From the NCBI RefSeq assembly GCF_039536205.1, contig NZ_BAAAYL010000001.1, positions 2,232,001 to 2,296,000 on the forward strand: a stretch of 64,000 nt of DNA, in the 5' to 3' direction. Source of the stretch: Streptomyces sannanensis. Lineage in GTDB: Bacteria; Actinomycetota; Actinomycetes; Streptomycetales; Streptomycetaceae. Shown here in pieces: positions 52,663-60,264 of this stretch. Position numbers and translations under genes: made by a program. The notes below the pieces were generated by a model. That model worked only from the letters and a program-made list of their open reading frames with translations, ran no database searches and was not told the origin of the DNA. Numbering within the stretch: position 1 is the first letter of the stretch; each line of letters opens with the position of its first letter.

Positions 52663-52700
52663 TTGACAATCGTTGTCACTCTTGTTGAAAATGACTGTCA
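52663..52700 (+). promoter_or_regulatory. znuA promoter with two Zur-like boxes
   Basis: TGACAA-TCG-TTGTCA (52664-52678) is a perfect palindrome and TGAAAATGACTGTCA (52686-52700) a weaker second one, 22 bases apart. The first contains TTGACA (-35) and the second GAAAAT (-10 position). The ATG at 52700 begins inside the second box, so the transcript may be leaderless. The zur gene lies in the same operon region, which supports Zur control. Confidence 0.65.
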
Positions 52701-53662
52701 TGAACGTGCGTCGCCTGATACCCACCGTCACCGTCGCCGGAGCGGTGGCCCTCGGCCTCACCGCCGTCACCGGCTGCTCCTCCTCCGACGTCGCCGCTGA
52801 CAAGAAGAACGGCGGCAAGCTCGGTGTGGTGGCGTCGTTCTACCCCATGCAGTACCTCGCCGAGGAGATCGGCGGCGACCACGTCACGGTCACCGGCCTG
52901 ACCCAGCCCGGCGTCGAGCCGCACGACCTCGAGCTCAGCCCGCGGCAGGCGGCCCAGCTCGGTGAAGCGGACTTCATCCTCTACCTCAAGGGTGTCCAGC
53001 CCGCCGTCGACAAGGCCATCGAGCAGGCCGGTGTGAAGAACACCGTCGACGCCGCCACCCTCACCGAGCTGGAGCACCACGGCACCGAGGTCAATCACGA
53101 CCACGGCCACGGAGGTGAGGACCACAAGGGCGGGGAATCCGGCGGCGACCCGCACATCTGGCTGGACCCGGTGAAGTACGCCGAGGTCGCCAAGGGCGTC
53201 GGCAAGGCCATGGAGAAGGCCGACCCCTCCCACGCCGCCGACTACAAGAAGAACACCGACGAGCTCGTGAAGAAACTCGACGCCCTCGACACCGAGTACG
53301 TGAACGGTCTGAAGAACACCACGACCAGGACCTTCATCACCACCCACTCCGCCTTCGGCTACCTCGCCGAGCGCTACGGCCTGGACCAGGAGGGCATCGC
53401 CGGCCTCGACCCCGAGTCCGAGCCCAGCCCGGCCCGGATCAAGGAGCTCCAGGACATCGCCAGGAAGGAGAAGGTCCCCACCGTCTTCTTCGAGACCCTC
53501 GCGAGCGACAAGACCGCGAAGACCCTGGCCGAGGACGCCCATCTGAAGACCGCTGTCCTCGATCCCATCGAGGGCATCACGGACAAGTCCAAGGGCGACG
53601 ACTACATCGAGGTCATGGAGTCCAACCTCGCCGCGCTGCAGCAGGCTCTCGGCGCGAAGTAA
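52700..53662 (+). CDS. znuA: Zinc-binding lipoprotein of the zinc ABC importer
   Basis: 320 residues. Signal peptide with lipobox (LTAVTGC, C26 region) and an SSSD tail, then the cluster-A1 metal-binding fold: VVASFYPMQYLAEEIGG, GVEPHDLELSP (metal histidine), a histidine/acid-rich loop (EVNHDHGHGGEDH) and HIWLDPVKYAEVA, TFITTHSAFGYLAERYG. Captures zinc outside the cell and hands it to ZnuB. The chosen ATG (52700) gives MNVRRLIPTVTV; ATG 52691 is possible. Confidence 0.93.
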   Translation: MNVRRLIPTVTVAGAVALGLTAVTGCSSSDVAADKKNGGKLGVVASFYPMQYLAEEIGGDHVTVTGLTQPGVEPHDLELSPRQAAQLGEADFILYLKGVQPAVDKAIEQAGVKNTVDAATLTELEHHGTEVNHDHGHGGEDHKGGESGGDPHIWLDPVKYAEVAKGVGKAMEKADPSHAADYKKNTDELVKKLDALDTEYVNGLKNTTTRTFITTHSAFGYLAERYGLDQEGIAGLDPESEPSPARIKELQDIARKEKVPTVFFETLASDKTAKTLAEDAHLKTAVLDPIEGITDKSKGDDYIEVMESNLAALQQALGAK

Positions 53663-53673
53663 TGGAGGCACAT

Positions 53674-54435
53674 GTGAGCGAGCCCGTCATATCCGTCCGC
53701 GGAGCCATGGCCACGCTCGGGTCGCGCCCGGTGCTCCGCGGTGTCGACCTCACCGTCCGGCCCGGTGAGGTCGTCGCACTGCTCGGCGCCAACGGCTCGG
53801 GCAAGTCGACGGCCGTACGGTCCGTCATCGGCCAGGTGCCGCTCACCGGCGGCGAGATCCACCTCTTCGGCACCCCCCTGCGCCGGTTCCGCGACTGGGC
53901 ACGCGTCGGGTACGTACCGCAGCGCACCACTGCGGCCAGTGGTGTCCCGGCGACCGTACGCGAGGTGGTCTCCTCGGGACGGCTGTCCCGTACGAAACTG
54001 GGCCGGCCCTCGAAGAAGGACCGGGCCGCCGTCCAGCGGGCCATCGAACTGGTCGGCCTCGCGGACCGCGCCAAGGACTCGGTGAGCGCCCTCTCCGGCG
54101 GCCAGCACCAGCGGGTGCTCATCGCCCGGGCACTCGCCTCGGAGCCCGAACTGCTGATCATGGACGAGCCGATGGCCGGCGTCGACCTGGCCAGTCAGGA
54201 AATCCTCGCCGCCACGCTGCGCGAGCAGGTCGCGGCCGGTGCCACCGTGCTGCTGGTCCTGCACGAGCTGGGCCCGCTGGAGCCGCTGATCGACCGCGCC
54301 GTGGTCCTACGCGACGGCTGTGTCGTGCACGACGGCCCGCCCCCGAAGGCCGTGGGGCAGCACGCGCTGCCCGGCCACGACCACGTCCACCCCCACTCGG
54401 CCACTGAGCCGGTCCGTACGGGACTGCTGACCTGA
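53674..54435 (+). CDS. znuC: Zinc ABC importer ATPase
   Basis: 253 residues. Walker A LGANGSGKST, Q-loop YVPQRTT, signature ALSGGQHQRVLIARAL, Walker B LLIMDEPMAGVD and the switch histidine in LLVLHELG. The C-terminus is histidine-rich (GHDHVHPHS), fitting a metal link. GTG 53674 is chosen for GGAGGCACAT upstream; an ATG at 53662 overlapping the znuA stop (TAATG) is the alternative. Confidence 0.92.
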   Translation: MSEPVISVRGAMATLGSRPVLRGVDLTVRPGEVVALLGANGSGKSTAVRSVIGQVPLTGGEIHLFGTPLRRFRDWARVGYVPQRTTAASGVPATVREVVSSGRLSRTKLGRPSKKDRAAVQRAIELVGLADRAKDSVSALSGGQHQRVLIARALASEPELLIMDEPMAGVDLASQEILAATLREQVAAGATVLLVLHELGPLEPLIDRAVVLRDGCVVHDGPPPKAVGQHALPGHDHVHPHSATEPVRTGLLT

Positions 54436-54437
54436 TC

Positions 54438-55331
54438 ATGGAAATTCTCCAGACCGCCTTCATGCAGCGCGCGCTGATCGCCGCCGTACTGATCGGCATC
54501 ACCGCCCCCGCCGTCGGCATCTATCTGGTGCAGCGCCGCCAGGCGCTGATGGGCGACGGCATCGGCCATGTCGCGATGACCGGCGTCGGCCTCGGCTTCG
54601 TACTCAACGCCAGCCCGGTGTGGATGGCGACCCTCGTCGCCGTGCTGGGCGCCGTCGCCATGGAGCTGATCCGCGCCTACGGACGTACCCGGGGCGACAT
54701 CGCGCTCGCCATGCTCTTCTACGGCGGCATGGCCGGCGGTGTCCTGCTGACCAACCTCTCGGGCTCCGGCTCCAACGCGAACCTGCTGTCCTTCCTCTTC
54801 GGCTCCCTGTCCACCGTCTCCGCGGGGGACGTCACCTCCATCTGCCTGCTGGCCGCCTTCGTGGTGCTGGTCACCGTCGGACTGCGCCGGCAGCTCTTCG
54901 CGGTCAGCCAGGACGAGGAGTTCGCGCGGGTCACCGGCCTGCCCGTGCGCGCCCTGAACCTGCTGATCGCCGTCACCGCCGCGATCACCGTCACCGTCGC
55001 CATGCGTGTCGTCGGCCTGCTGCTGGTCAGCGCGCTGATGGTGGTACCGGTCGCGGCCGCCCAGCAGATAACCCGCAGCTTCGCCGTCACCTTCGTGAGC
55101 GCGGTGGCCATCGGTACGTCCGTCACCCTCGCCGGTACGGTCACCTCGTACTACCAGGACGTACCGCCCGGCGCGACCGTCGTCCTGTTCGCCATCGTCG
55201 TCTTCGTGGCCCTCACCGCCCTGGCCGCCCCGCTGGCCCGGCGTCGCGCGAAGGCTGCCGCCGCGGCCGAGGCGCAGTGCACTCTTGAAGTACCGGCCGC
55301 CCGCGAGTCCGCCGGCCACATGGGAGTCTGA
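54438..55331 (+). CDS. znuB: Zinc ABC importer membrane protein
   Basis: 297 residues, eight to nine membrane helices. Starts MEILQTAFMQRALIAAVLIG; QRRQALMGDGIGHVAMTGVG and LLLVSALMVVPVAAAQQITR are ABC-3 family signatures for metal transport. The gene begins two bases after znuC stops. Completes the importer. Confidence 0.92.
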   Translation: MEILQTAFMQRALIAAVLIGITAPAVGIYLVQRRQALMGDGIGHVAMTGVGLGFVLNASPVWMATLVAVLGAVAMELIRAYGRTRGDIALAMLFYGGMAGGVLLTNLSGSGSNANLLSFLFGSLSTVSAGDVTSICLLAAFVVLVTVGLRRQLFAVSQDEEFARVTGLPVRALNLLIAVTAAITVTVAMRVVGLLLVSALMVVPVAAAQQITRSFAVTFVSAVAIGTSVTLAGTVTSYYQDVPPGATVVLFAIVVFVALTALAAPLARRRAKAAAAAEAQCTLEVPAARESAGHMGV

Positions 55332-55397
55332 CCCGGGCCCGGGGCCGGCCTGGCAGAATGGTCCGCCATATGTGCGGGCGACCTTAAGGAGGCACCT

Positions 55398-55814
55398 GTG
55401 ACGACTGCAGGACCCCCCGTGCGCGGCCGGTCGACCCGGCAGCGTGCCGCCGTGGCGGCGGCACTGGACGAGGTGGACGAGTTCCGCAGCGCGCAGGAGC
55501 TGCACGACATCCTCAAGCACCAGGGCGCGTCGGTGGGCCTGACCACGGTCTACCGCACGCTGCAGTCGCTCGCCGAGGCAGGCGAGGTCGACGTGCTGCG
55601 CACCAGCGACGGCGAGGCGGTGTACCGCCGATGCTCGTCCGGCGAGCACCACCACCATCTGGTGTGCCGGGTCTGCGGCAAGGCCGTCGAGGTCGAGGGC
55701 CCGGCGGTGGAACAGTGGGCGGAGGCGATCGCGTCCCAGCACGGCTATGTGAACGTCGCCCACACGGTGGAGATCTTCGGCACCTGCGCGGACTGCGCGA
55801 CGGCGGAGAACTAG
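55398..55814 (+). CDS. zur: Zinc-responsive Fur-family repressor Zur
   Basis: 138 residues. Winged helix with STRQRAAVAAALDEVDEFRS and GLTTVYRTLQSLAEAGEVDV (recognition helix), then the metal sites: RRCSSGEHHHHLVCRVCGKA, and CADCATAEN at the end, giving two CxxC structural pairs plus the histidine-rich regulatory site. Represses zinc uptake when zinc is plentiful. GTG 55398 has AAGGAGG. Its stop TAG lies in the CTAG that opens repeat copy C. Confidence 0.94.
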   Translation: MTTAGPPVRGRSTRQRAAVAAALDEVDEFRSAQELHDILKHQGASVGLTTVYRTLQSLAEAGEVDVLRTSDGEAVYRRCSSGEHHHHLVCRVCGKAVEVEGPAVEQWAEAIASQHGYVNVAHTVEIFGTCADCATAEN

Positions 55815-56094
55815 TGCCCTTCCCGGCAGCGTTTGCCCCGTCGCGACGCTCCCCCAGCTACCTCCCCCAGCTACCTCCCCCAGCTACCTCCCCCAGCTAC
55901 CTCCCCCAGCTACCGCTGGGGGTGCCCCCAGGGGTGCCCCCAGGGGTGCCCCCAGCGGTGCCCCCGGGCACGCACGCTCGCTGCGTTCGCCGGAAACCCG
56001 AGTAGCACTGCTACGAGGGTCTTCGGCCGCCTTGCAATCGCACGCACCGGACGCCGCTCCGTGACGGGCAAACGTTGCCGGTCGTGGCACTGGG
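55811..56094. repeat. Palindromic repeat, copy C, with variable tandem array
   Basis: Starts at CTAG 55811-55814 (the zur stop) with TGCCCTTCCCGGCAGCGTTT and ends in the inverted relative AAACGTTGCCGGTCGTGGCA then CTGG near 56094, so the right CTAG has drifted. Inside are five CCCCCAGCTACCT-type units (about 55850-55910) and four GGGGGTGCCCCCA-type units (about 55918-55965), as in copy A but in opposite order. Fills nearly all of the gap between zur and the next gene. Confidence 0.75.
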
Positions 56095-56137
56095 CGGCGC
56101 TGCTGCCGACAGGTCCAAGGGACGGAGTCCTGAACGC

Positions 56138-56509
56138 CTAGAACCAGCTGCGGTCGTAGCACTTGTACGAGCCGTCCGGCTGCTGCGCGATCCCGTCCGC
56201 CTCCCAGCAGTGCAGCATCGGCGCCACATCCGACACGATCGGCGCCGTCAGGGCCAGCACCGCGACGGCCCCGCACAGCGCCATCGCCCTGCCGGCCCGG
56301 CCCAGCCGCCGGACCAGCCACAGGGCGGCCGCCGGCGGCAACAGCCCGATGCCGAGCATGATCACGACGATCGGCGCATGGTTGTCCCGGATGCCGGGGA
56401 ACGACTCGGGTGACGTCACCTCGTTCAGCCCGGTCCAGCTGAACAGAACGACGAACCCCGACAGCACCAGCAGCACTCCCGCGAGGACTCCCCGCACCGC
56501 ACCGGTCAC
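56138..56509 (-). CDS. Hypothetical membrane protein
   Basis: 123 residues. Three hydrophobic segments (about 6-25, 45-67 and 74-95) and a C-terminal extracellular-like tail with two cysteines (HCWEADG ... YKCYDRSWF). GTG 56509 overlaps the stop of the YcxB-like gene (GTGA), so both are made from one transcript. No family recognised. Confidence 0.65.
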   Translation of the reverse strand: MTGAVRGVLAGVLLVLSGFVVLFSWTGLNEVTSPESFPGIRDNHAPIVVIMLGIGLLPPAAALWLVRRLGRAGRAMALCGAVAVLALTAPIVSDVAPMLHCWEADGIAQQPDGSYKCYDRSWF

Positions 56510-57039
56510 ACGCGTTCCAGATGCCGGTCGAGTATCGCCCGCAGCCGGTCCACGTCGGCGGGCTGCCGCGCACCGCGCTTGGGCAGCACGGTGATGCCGA
56601 CGGCGTGCTTGTCCGCGCTCAGCAGGACGAACAGCTCCTCCGTCTCGGCGTAGCGCTTCAGCAGCCGCCAGCCGATCGTCACGTTGCTGTTCTCCGTCGT
56701 CACCCGCACCTCGGTGTCGTCCACCTCGGCCCGGAACTCGCCCTGGCTCTCGGCGAGACGCCGGAGCTGGCGCGCCTGCAGCAGGGGGACGGCCCACAGC
56801 GTGAAGGGCAGTATCACCCCCATGGCCACCACCGGGAAGGGAACGTCACCACCGCCGAGGAACACACTCACTCCGGCCAGCAGCACGGAGAGCACCACGC
56901 ACACGACCGTGAAGACACGCAGTCTGCGTCCCGAAGGGGTGCCGCGCGTCCTGGCCCGCAGCGCCGCCGTGATGTCCGCGGTGGTGGGCGGCTGATAGAC
57001 CAGCTCCACCACCTGTTCCGTGTCCCGCCCCTGAGTCAT
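56506..57039 (-). CDS. YcxB-like membrane protein
   Basis: 177 residues. Two membrane segments (about 42-60, 67-88) in the first half; the second half has the YcxB core: FRAEVDDTEVRVTTENSNVT, IGWRLLKRYAETEELFVLLS, then VGITVLPKRGARQPADVDRL. Domain PF14317-like, function unknown. ATG 57039. Confidence 0.75.
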   Translation of the reverse strand: MTQGRDTEQVVELVYQPPTTADITAALRARTRGTPSGRRLRVFTVVCVVLSVLLAGVSVFLGGGDVPFPVVAMGVILPFTLWAVPLLQARQLRRLAESQGEFRAEVDDTEVRVTTENSNVTIGWRLLKRYAETEELFVLLSADKHAVGITVLPKRGARQPADVDRLRAILDRHLERV

Positions 57040-57062
57040 GGGGCGTGATCGTATCGGGCAGG

Positions 57063-57911
57063 TCAGACAGCCGGACCGTCGGCCTGCTTACCCTCCGGCT
57101 TCAGCAGCTCCTCGTTCGGGACGGCCCCGCCGAAGCGGCGGTCGCGGGAGGCGTACTCCAGGCAGGCACGCCACAGGTCGCGGCGGTCGAAGTCGGGCCA
57201 CAGCACGTCCTGGAAGACCATCTCGGCGTAAGCGCTCTGCCAGAGCAGGTAGTTGGAGGTACGCTGCTCGCCGCTCGGCCGCAGGAACAGATCCACGTCC
57301 GGCATGTCCGGGTAGTAGAGGTACTTCGCGAAGGTCTTCTCCGTGACCTTCGCCGGGTCGAGCCTGCCCGCCTTCACATCCGCCGCCAGCGCCTGTGCCG
57401 CGTCCGCGAGCTCCGCACGGCCGCCATAGTTCATGCAGAAGTACAGCGTGAGCCCGTTGTTGTCCTTGGTCTGCTCCTGAGCGATCTGGAGCTCCTGGGC
57501 CACCGACTTCCACAGCTTGGGCATCCGGCCCACCCAGCGCACCCGGATGCCGAGTGCATCGAGCTGGTCGCGGGTCTTGCGGATGAAGTCACGGTTGAAG
57601 TTCATCAGGAAGCGCACCTCGTCCGGCGAGCGCTTCCAGTTCTCGGTGGAGAAGGCGTACAGGGAGATGCTCCCGACGCCCATCTCGATCGCGCCCTGCA
57701 GCACGTCCAGTACCCGCTCGGCGCCGACCTTGTGGCCCTCGGTGCGCGGCAGGCCGCGCTCCTTGGCCCAGCGGCCGTTGCCGTCCATGACGATCGCGAC
57801 ATGCTTCGGCACCAGCTCACCGGGGATCTTCGGCGGCCTGGCACCGGACGGGTGCGGCTCGGGGACCTTGTACTCGCGGCGGGAGCGTCCCAGGAATCCG
57901 CGTACTGCCAT
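57063..57911 (-). CDS. uppS: Isoprenyl transferase (undecaprenyl diphosphate synthase)
   Basis: 282 residues. Cis-prenyltransferase that builds the lipid carrier for cell-wall synthesis. [20 protein letters not shown] contains the catalytic aspartate and substrate arginine, followed by [20 protein letters not shown], and [20 protein letters not shown] near the end. Start ATG 57911 ([15 protein letters not shown]). Standard neighbour of recO in Streptomyces, upstream on the same strand. Confidence 0.95.
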   Translation of the reverse strand: MAVRGFLGRSRREYKVPEPHPSGARPPKIPGELVPKHVAIVMDGNGRWAKERGLPRTEGHKVGAERVLDVLQGAIEMGVGSISLYAFSTENWKRSPDEVRFLMNFNRDFIRKTRDQLDALGIRVRWVGRMPKLWKSVAQELQIAQEQTKDNNGLTLYFCMNYGGRAELADAAQALAADVKAGRLDPAKVTEKTFAKYLYYPDMPDVDLFLRPSGEQRTSNYLLWQSAYAEMVFQDVLWPDFDRRDLWRACLEYASRDRRFGGAVPNEELLKPEGKQADGPAV

Positions 57912-58065
57912 GGCGCTTCTGTCTCCGATCTCGGTTACCAATGCTCTTGCGTGAAGCCCCGGTCTTGAGGCCGAGGATGAAACGCATCCCGACACTGCTC
58001 TGAACAGGTTAAAGGTCGTGAAGCCACCCAGACGGCCAGTCGGCCGTGGCAGGAATCCTCGACCA

Positions 58066-58261
58066 CTAGTGCTGTGGCCGGAAAGGTTTGCCGGGAAGCT
58101 CGCGGCTCCCCCAGCTACCGCTGGGAGGTGCCCCCAGGTGCGGTGCATCGCAAGGCGGAGGATCGCAGCTCGTACTTGGCCGTACTCGCGCGATGCGACA
58201 ACGCAGCGAAGTGCCGTGCCGGGGGTCGCGAGCCGGTGAACCTTTCCGGTCACAGCACTAG
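58066..58261. repeat. Palindromic repeat, copy D, with full terminal inverted repeats
   Basis: Bounded by CTAG at 58066-58069 and 58258-58261. Ends are TGCTGTGGCCGGAAAGGTTT and, reversed, TGCTGTGACCGGAAAGGTTC (22 of 25 bases match). The 188-base interior has one CCCCCAGCTACCGCTGGGAGG hairpin and GCATCGCAAGGCGGAGG, a motif shared with the element at 61974. This copy is not at a stop codon: it lies between recO (ends 58275) and the uppS start. Confidence 0.85.
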
Positions 58262-58274
58262 GCCGGGAAGCACG

Positions 58275-59021
58275 TCAATTCTCTACGTACCGCAGCGAGC
58301 GCAGCCCGCGCTCCAAGTGCCAGTGCAGATACGCGGACACCAGCCCGCTCCCCTCCCTGACATGCCTCGGCTCGGCCCTGTCCGCCGTCTCCCAGTCGCC
58401 GGTGAGCAGCGCGCCGAGGAGTCCGATGGCCTCCGGAGAGGGTACGACGCTTCCCGGCACCCGGCAGTCGGCGCATATGACCCCGCCCGTCGCGACCGAG
58501 AAGAAGCGGTTGGGTCCGTGGATGCCGCAGCGGGCACAGTCCTCGAAGCTGGGCGCGTAACCGTTGACGGCGAGGGAACGCAGCAGAAAGGCGTCCAGGA
58601 CCAGATTCGGGGCGTGCTCTCCGCGCGCGAGGGTGCGCAGGGCGCCGATGAGCAGCAGGTACTGCTGTACGGCCGGCTCGCCCTCCTGGTCGGTGAACCG
58701 CTCGGCGGTCTCCAGCATGGCCGTGCCCGCGGTGTAGCGGACGTACTCGGCGACGATCCCGCCGCCGTAGGGAGCGATGAGCTCGCTCTGGGTGATCAGG
58801 GGCAGTGTGCGGCCGACGAGATCGCTGCCGCGCGCGAAGAACTGCACATCGACATGGGAGAAGGGCTCCAGTCGCGCCCCGAACTTCGACTTGGTCCGCC
58901 TCACCCCGCGCGCCACGGCGCGCACCCGCCCGTGACCGCGTGTGAGCAGAGTGATGATCCTGTCCGCCTCACCCAGTTTCTGGGTGCGCAGCACGATGCC
59001 GTCGTCGCGGAACAGACTCAT
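58275..59021 (-). CDS. recO: DNA repair protein RecO
   Basis: 248 residues. N-terminal OB fold (MSLFRDDGIVLRTQKLGEAD, RIITLLTRGHGRVRAVARGV, RRTKSKFGARLEPFSHVDVQ), helical middle and a C-terminal zinc site (CARCGIHGP ... GVICADC). RecO anneals single strands and loads RecA with RecR. Start ATG 59021. Normal length. Confidence 0.95.
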   Translation of the reverse strand: MSLFRDDGIVLRTQKLGEADRIITLLTRGHGRVRAVARGVRRTKSKFGARLEPFSHVDVQFFARGSDLVGRTLPLITQSELIAPYGGGIVAEYVRYTAGTAMLETAERFTDQEGEPAVQQYLLLIGALRTLARGEHAPNLVLDAFLLRSLAVNGYAPSFEDCARCGIHGPNRFFSVATGGVICADCRVPGSVVPSPEAIGLLGALLTGDWETADRAEPRHVREGSGLVSAYLHWHLERGLRSLRYVEN

Positions 59022-59170
59022 GTGCCCATTGTCCCGTACGGAAACAGCGGTGTCCCCTGCCGGGCAGCAGCCCGGCCCGCACCCGCACGCCCCGGGAGGG
59101 TCTGGTGCGGGGCGATTCGTCGCGCGCGAGGGTGGGACGAGCGTTACTCCCCGGGGAGTAACGCCGTGCG

Positions 59171-59878
59171 TCAGGACGGAGTACGCGCCGCGGCCAGCAG
59201 CCGGGCGGTGTCGTCGGCGCCGAGCCGGAGCGCGGTGCCCACCGTCGTCAGAACCTCCCGCTCCGCGGGGATGTACGGACCGTCGGCGAGGGCGATCGTG
59301 GCGCCCTGGAGCAGGATCGAATCGCGGCCGGCGGGCGCGAGGTGCGGGGCGAGCGGCTCGAGGGCCTCGTGGAGTTCTATGGCGAGGGAGACCCCGCAGG
59401 GTCCGGACGACGGCGCCGGGCCGTAGGCCCTGGGCATGCGGCCGGTGTCGGCGGCGAGGGCCTCGACGAGGGTGATGAGCTGCTCCTCGGTGCAGTCCTC
59501 ATATCCGGCAGAGCGCACGATGGTGGCAGCGGTGAGGGTGACCGTACGGGAGGAAGTGCCGCCCGCGGCGAGGACGGCGAGCGCGACAGTGTGGACGGCG
59601 TCGCGGAGCATCGCGGAGAACCGGGTGGTGGTGGGGTGGTCGAGGACCTCGGTACCGAACCGGGTCCGGCAGGCGGCGCATTCGACGACCGGACCGGCGA
59701 AGCCGCGCGGCAGCAGCGGTACGCCGAGGAGGGCGAAGCGGCGGCGGCCGGTGCGGCGGCGGTAGTTGCGGTCGCCTCCGCAGTCCGGGCAGAAGAACTC
59801 GCCGTCGCCGACGGTGCTCCATGAGGTGCGAATGGACCAGAGGCGCAGCTTTCGACCGGATTGTCCTCGCGCTGGCAC
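59171..59878 (-). CDS. TerB-like protein with N-terminal zinc ribbon
   Basis: 235 residues. A zinc ribbon (FFCPDCGGDRNYRRRTGRRR ... VVECAACRTRFG) is followed by a helical TerB-type domain (FSAMLRDAVHTVALAVLAAG ... SAGYEDCTEEQLITLVEALA ... LLQGATIALADGPYIPAERE). TerB domains accompany tellurite-resistance and stress systems. GTG 59878 is preferred for GGAGG eight bases upstream. Confidence 0.75.
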   Translation of the reverse strand: MPARGQSGRKLRLWSIRTSWSTVGDGEFFCPDCGGDRNYRRRTGRRRFALLGVPLLPRGFAGPVVECAACRTRFGTEVLDHPTTTRFSAMLRDAVHTVALAVLAAGGTSSRTVTLTAATIVRSAGYEDCTEEQLITLVEALAADTGRMPRAYGPAPSSGPCGVSLAIELHEALEPLAPHLAPAGRDSILLQGATIALADGPYIPAEREVLTTVGTALRLGADDTARLLAAARTPS

Positions 59879-60012
59879 GCCGCACACCTCCGTAACTCCC
59901 CCATGGCCCTTCGGGCATGGGGGTGCCGCCGCGGCAACATCGCCGCGTGGGCGTGATGTTAGCCACATCGGAGTTGCGGCGTCAGCACCCCCGCAGCAAC
60001 AAGGAGCCGGAC

Positions 60013-60147
60013 ATGGCCGGACCCCGACCGCCCATGCGGGCGGACGGGGCCGGTGGCACGAGGGGGAAGCCGCCGTCCGGCGGAGCCCCTTCTGGCCGGT
60101 TCTCGCCGGTCGTTGCCGTACGCGCGTACGAGCCGGAGACCTCCTAG
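60013..60147 (+). CDS. Small hypothetical protein ending at a CTAG site
   Basis: 44 residues from ATG 60013 (AAGGAG upstream): MAGPRPPMRADGAGGTRGKP, then PSGGAPSGRFSPVVAVRAYE and PETS, stop TAG 60145-60147. Basic and glycine/proline-rich, disordered. The TAG is within the CTAG where the first of three nested elements begins. Convergent with leuA. Confidence 0.45.
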   Translation: MAGPRPPMRADGAGGTRGKPPSGGAPSGRFSPVVAVRAYEPETS

Positions 60148-60264
60148 AAGACCGATGAAGATCTTGCTCCTGCCGCCTGACTCGCCCCGGATTGCGGGTA
60201 AATGTCAATCGCCATGAACCGGTGCAAGCCGGGCGCGATTTCAAGATCTTCAGGACACTCCTAG
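60144..60264. mobile_element. Miniature element related to the adjacent IS
   Basis: 113 bases (60148-60260) between CTAG 60144-60147 and CTAG 60261-60264. Its left end AAGACCGATGAAGATCTTG differs from the IS terminus AAGACTCATGAAGATCTTG at two positions; its right end keeps the core GAAGATCTTG. Non-coding, so a non-autonomous relative. Confidence 0.75.
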
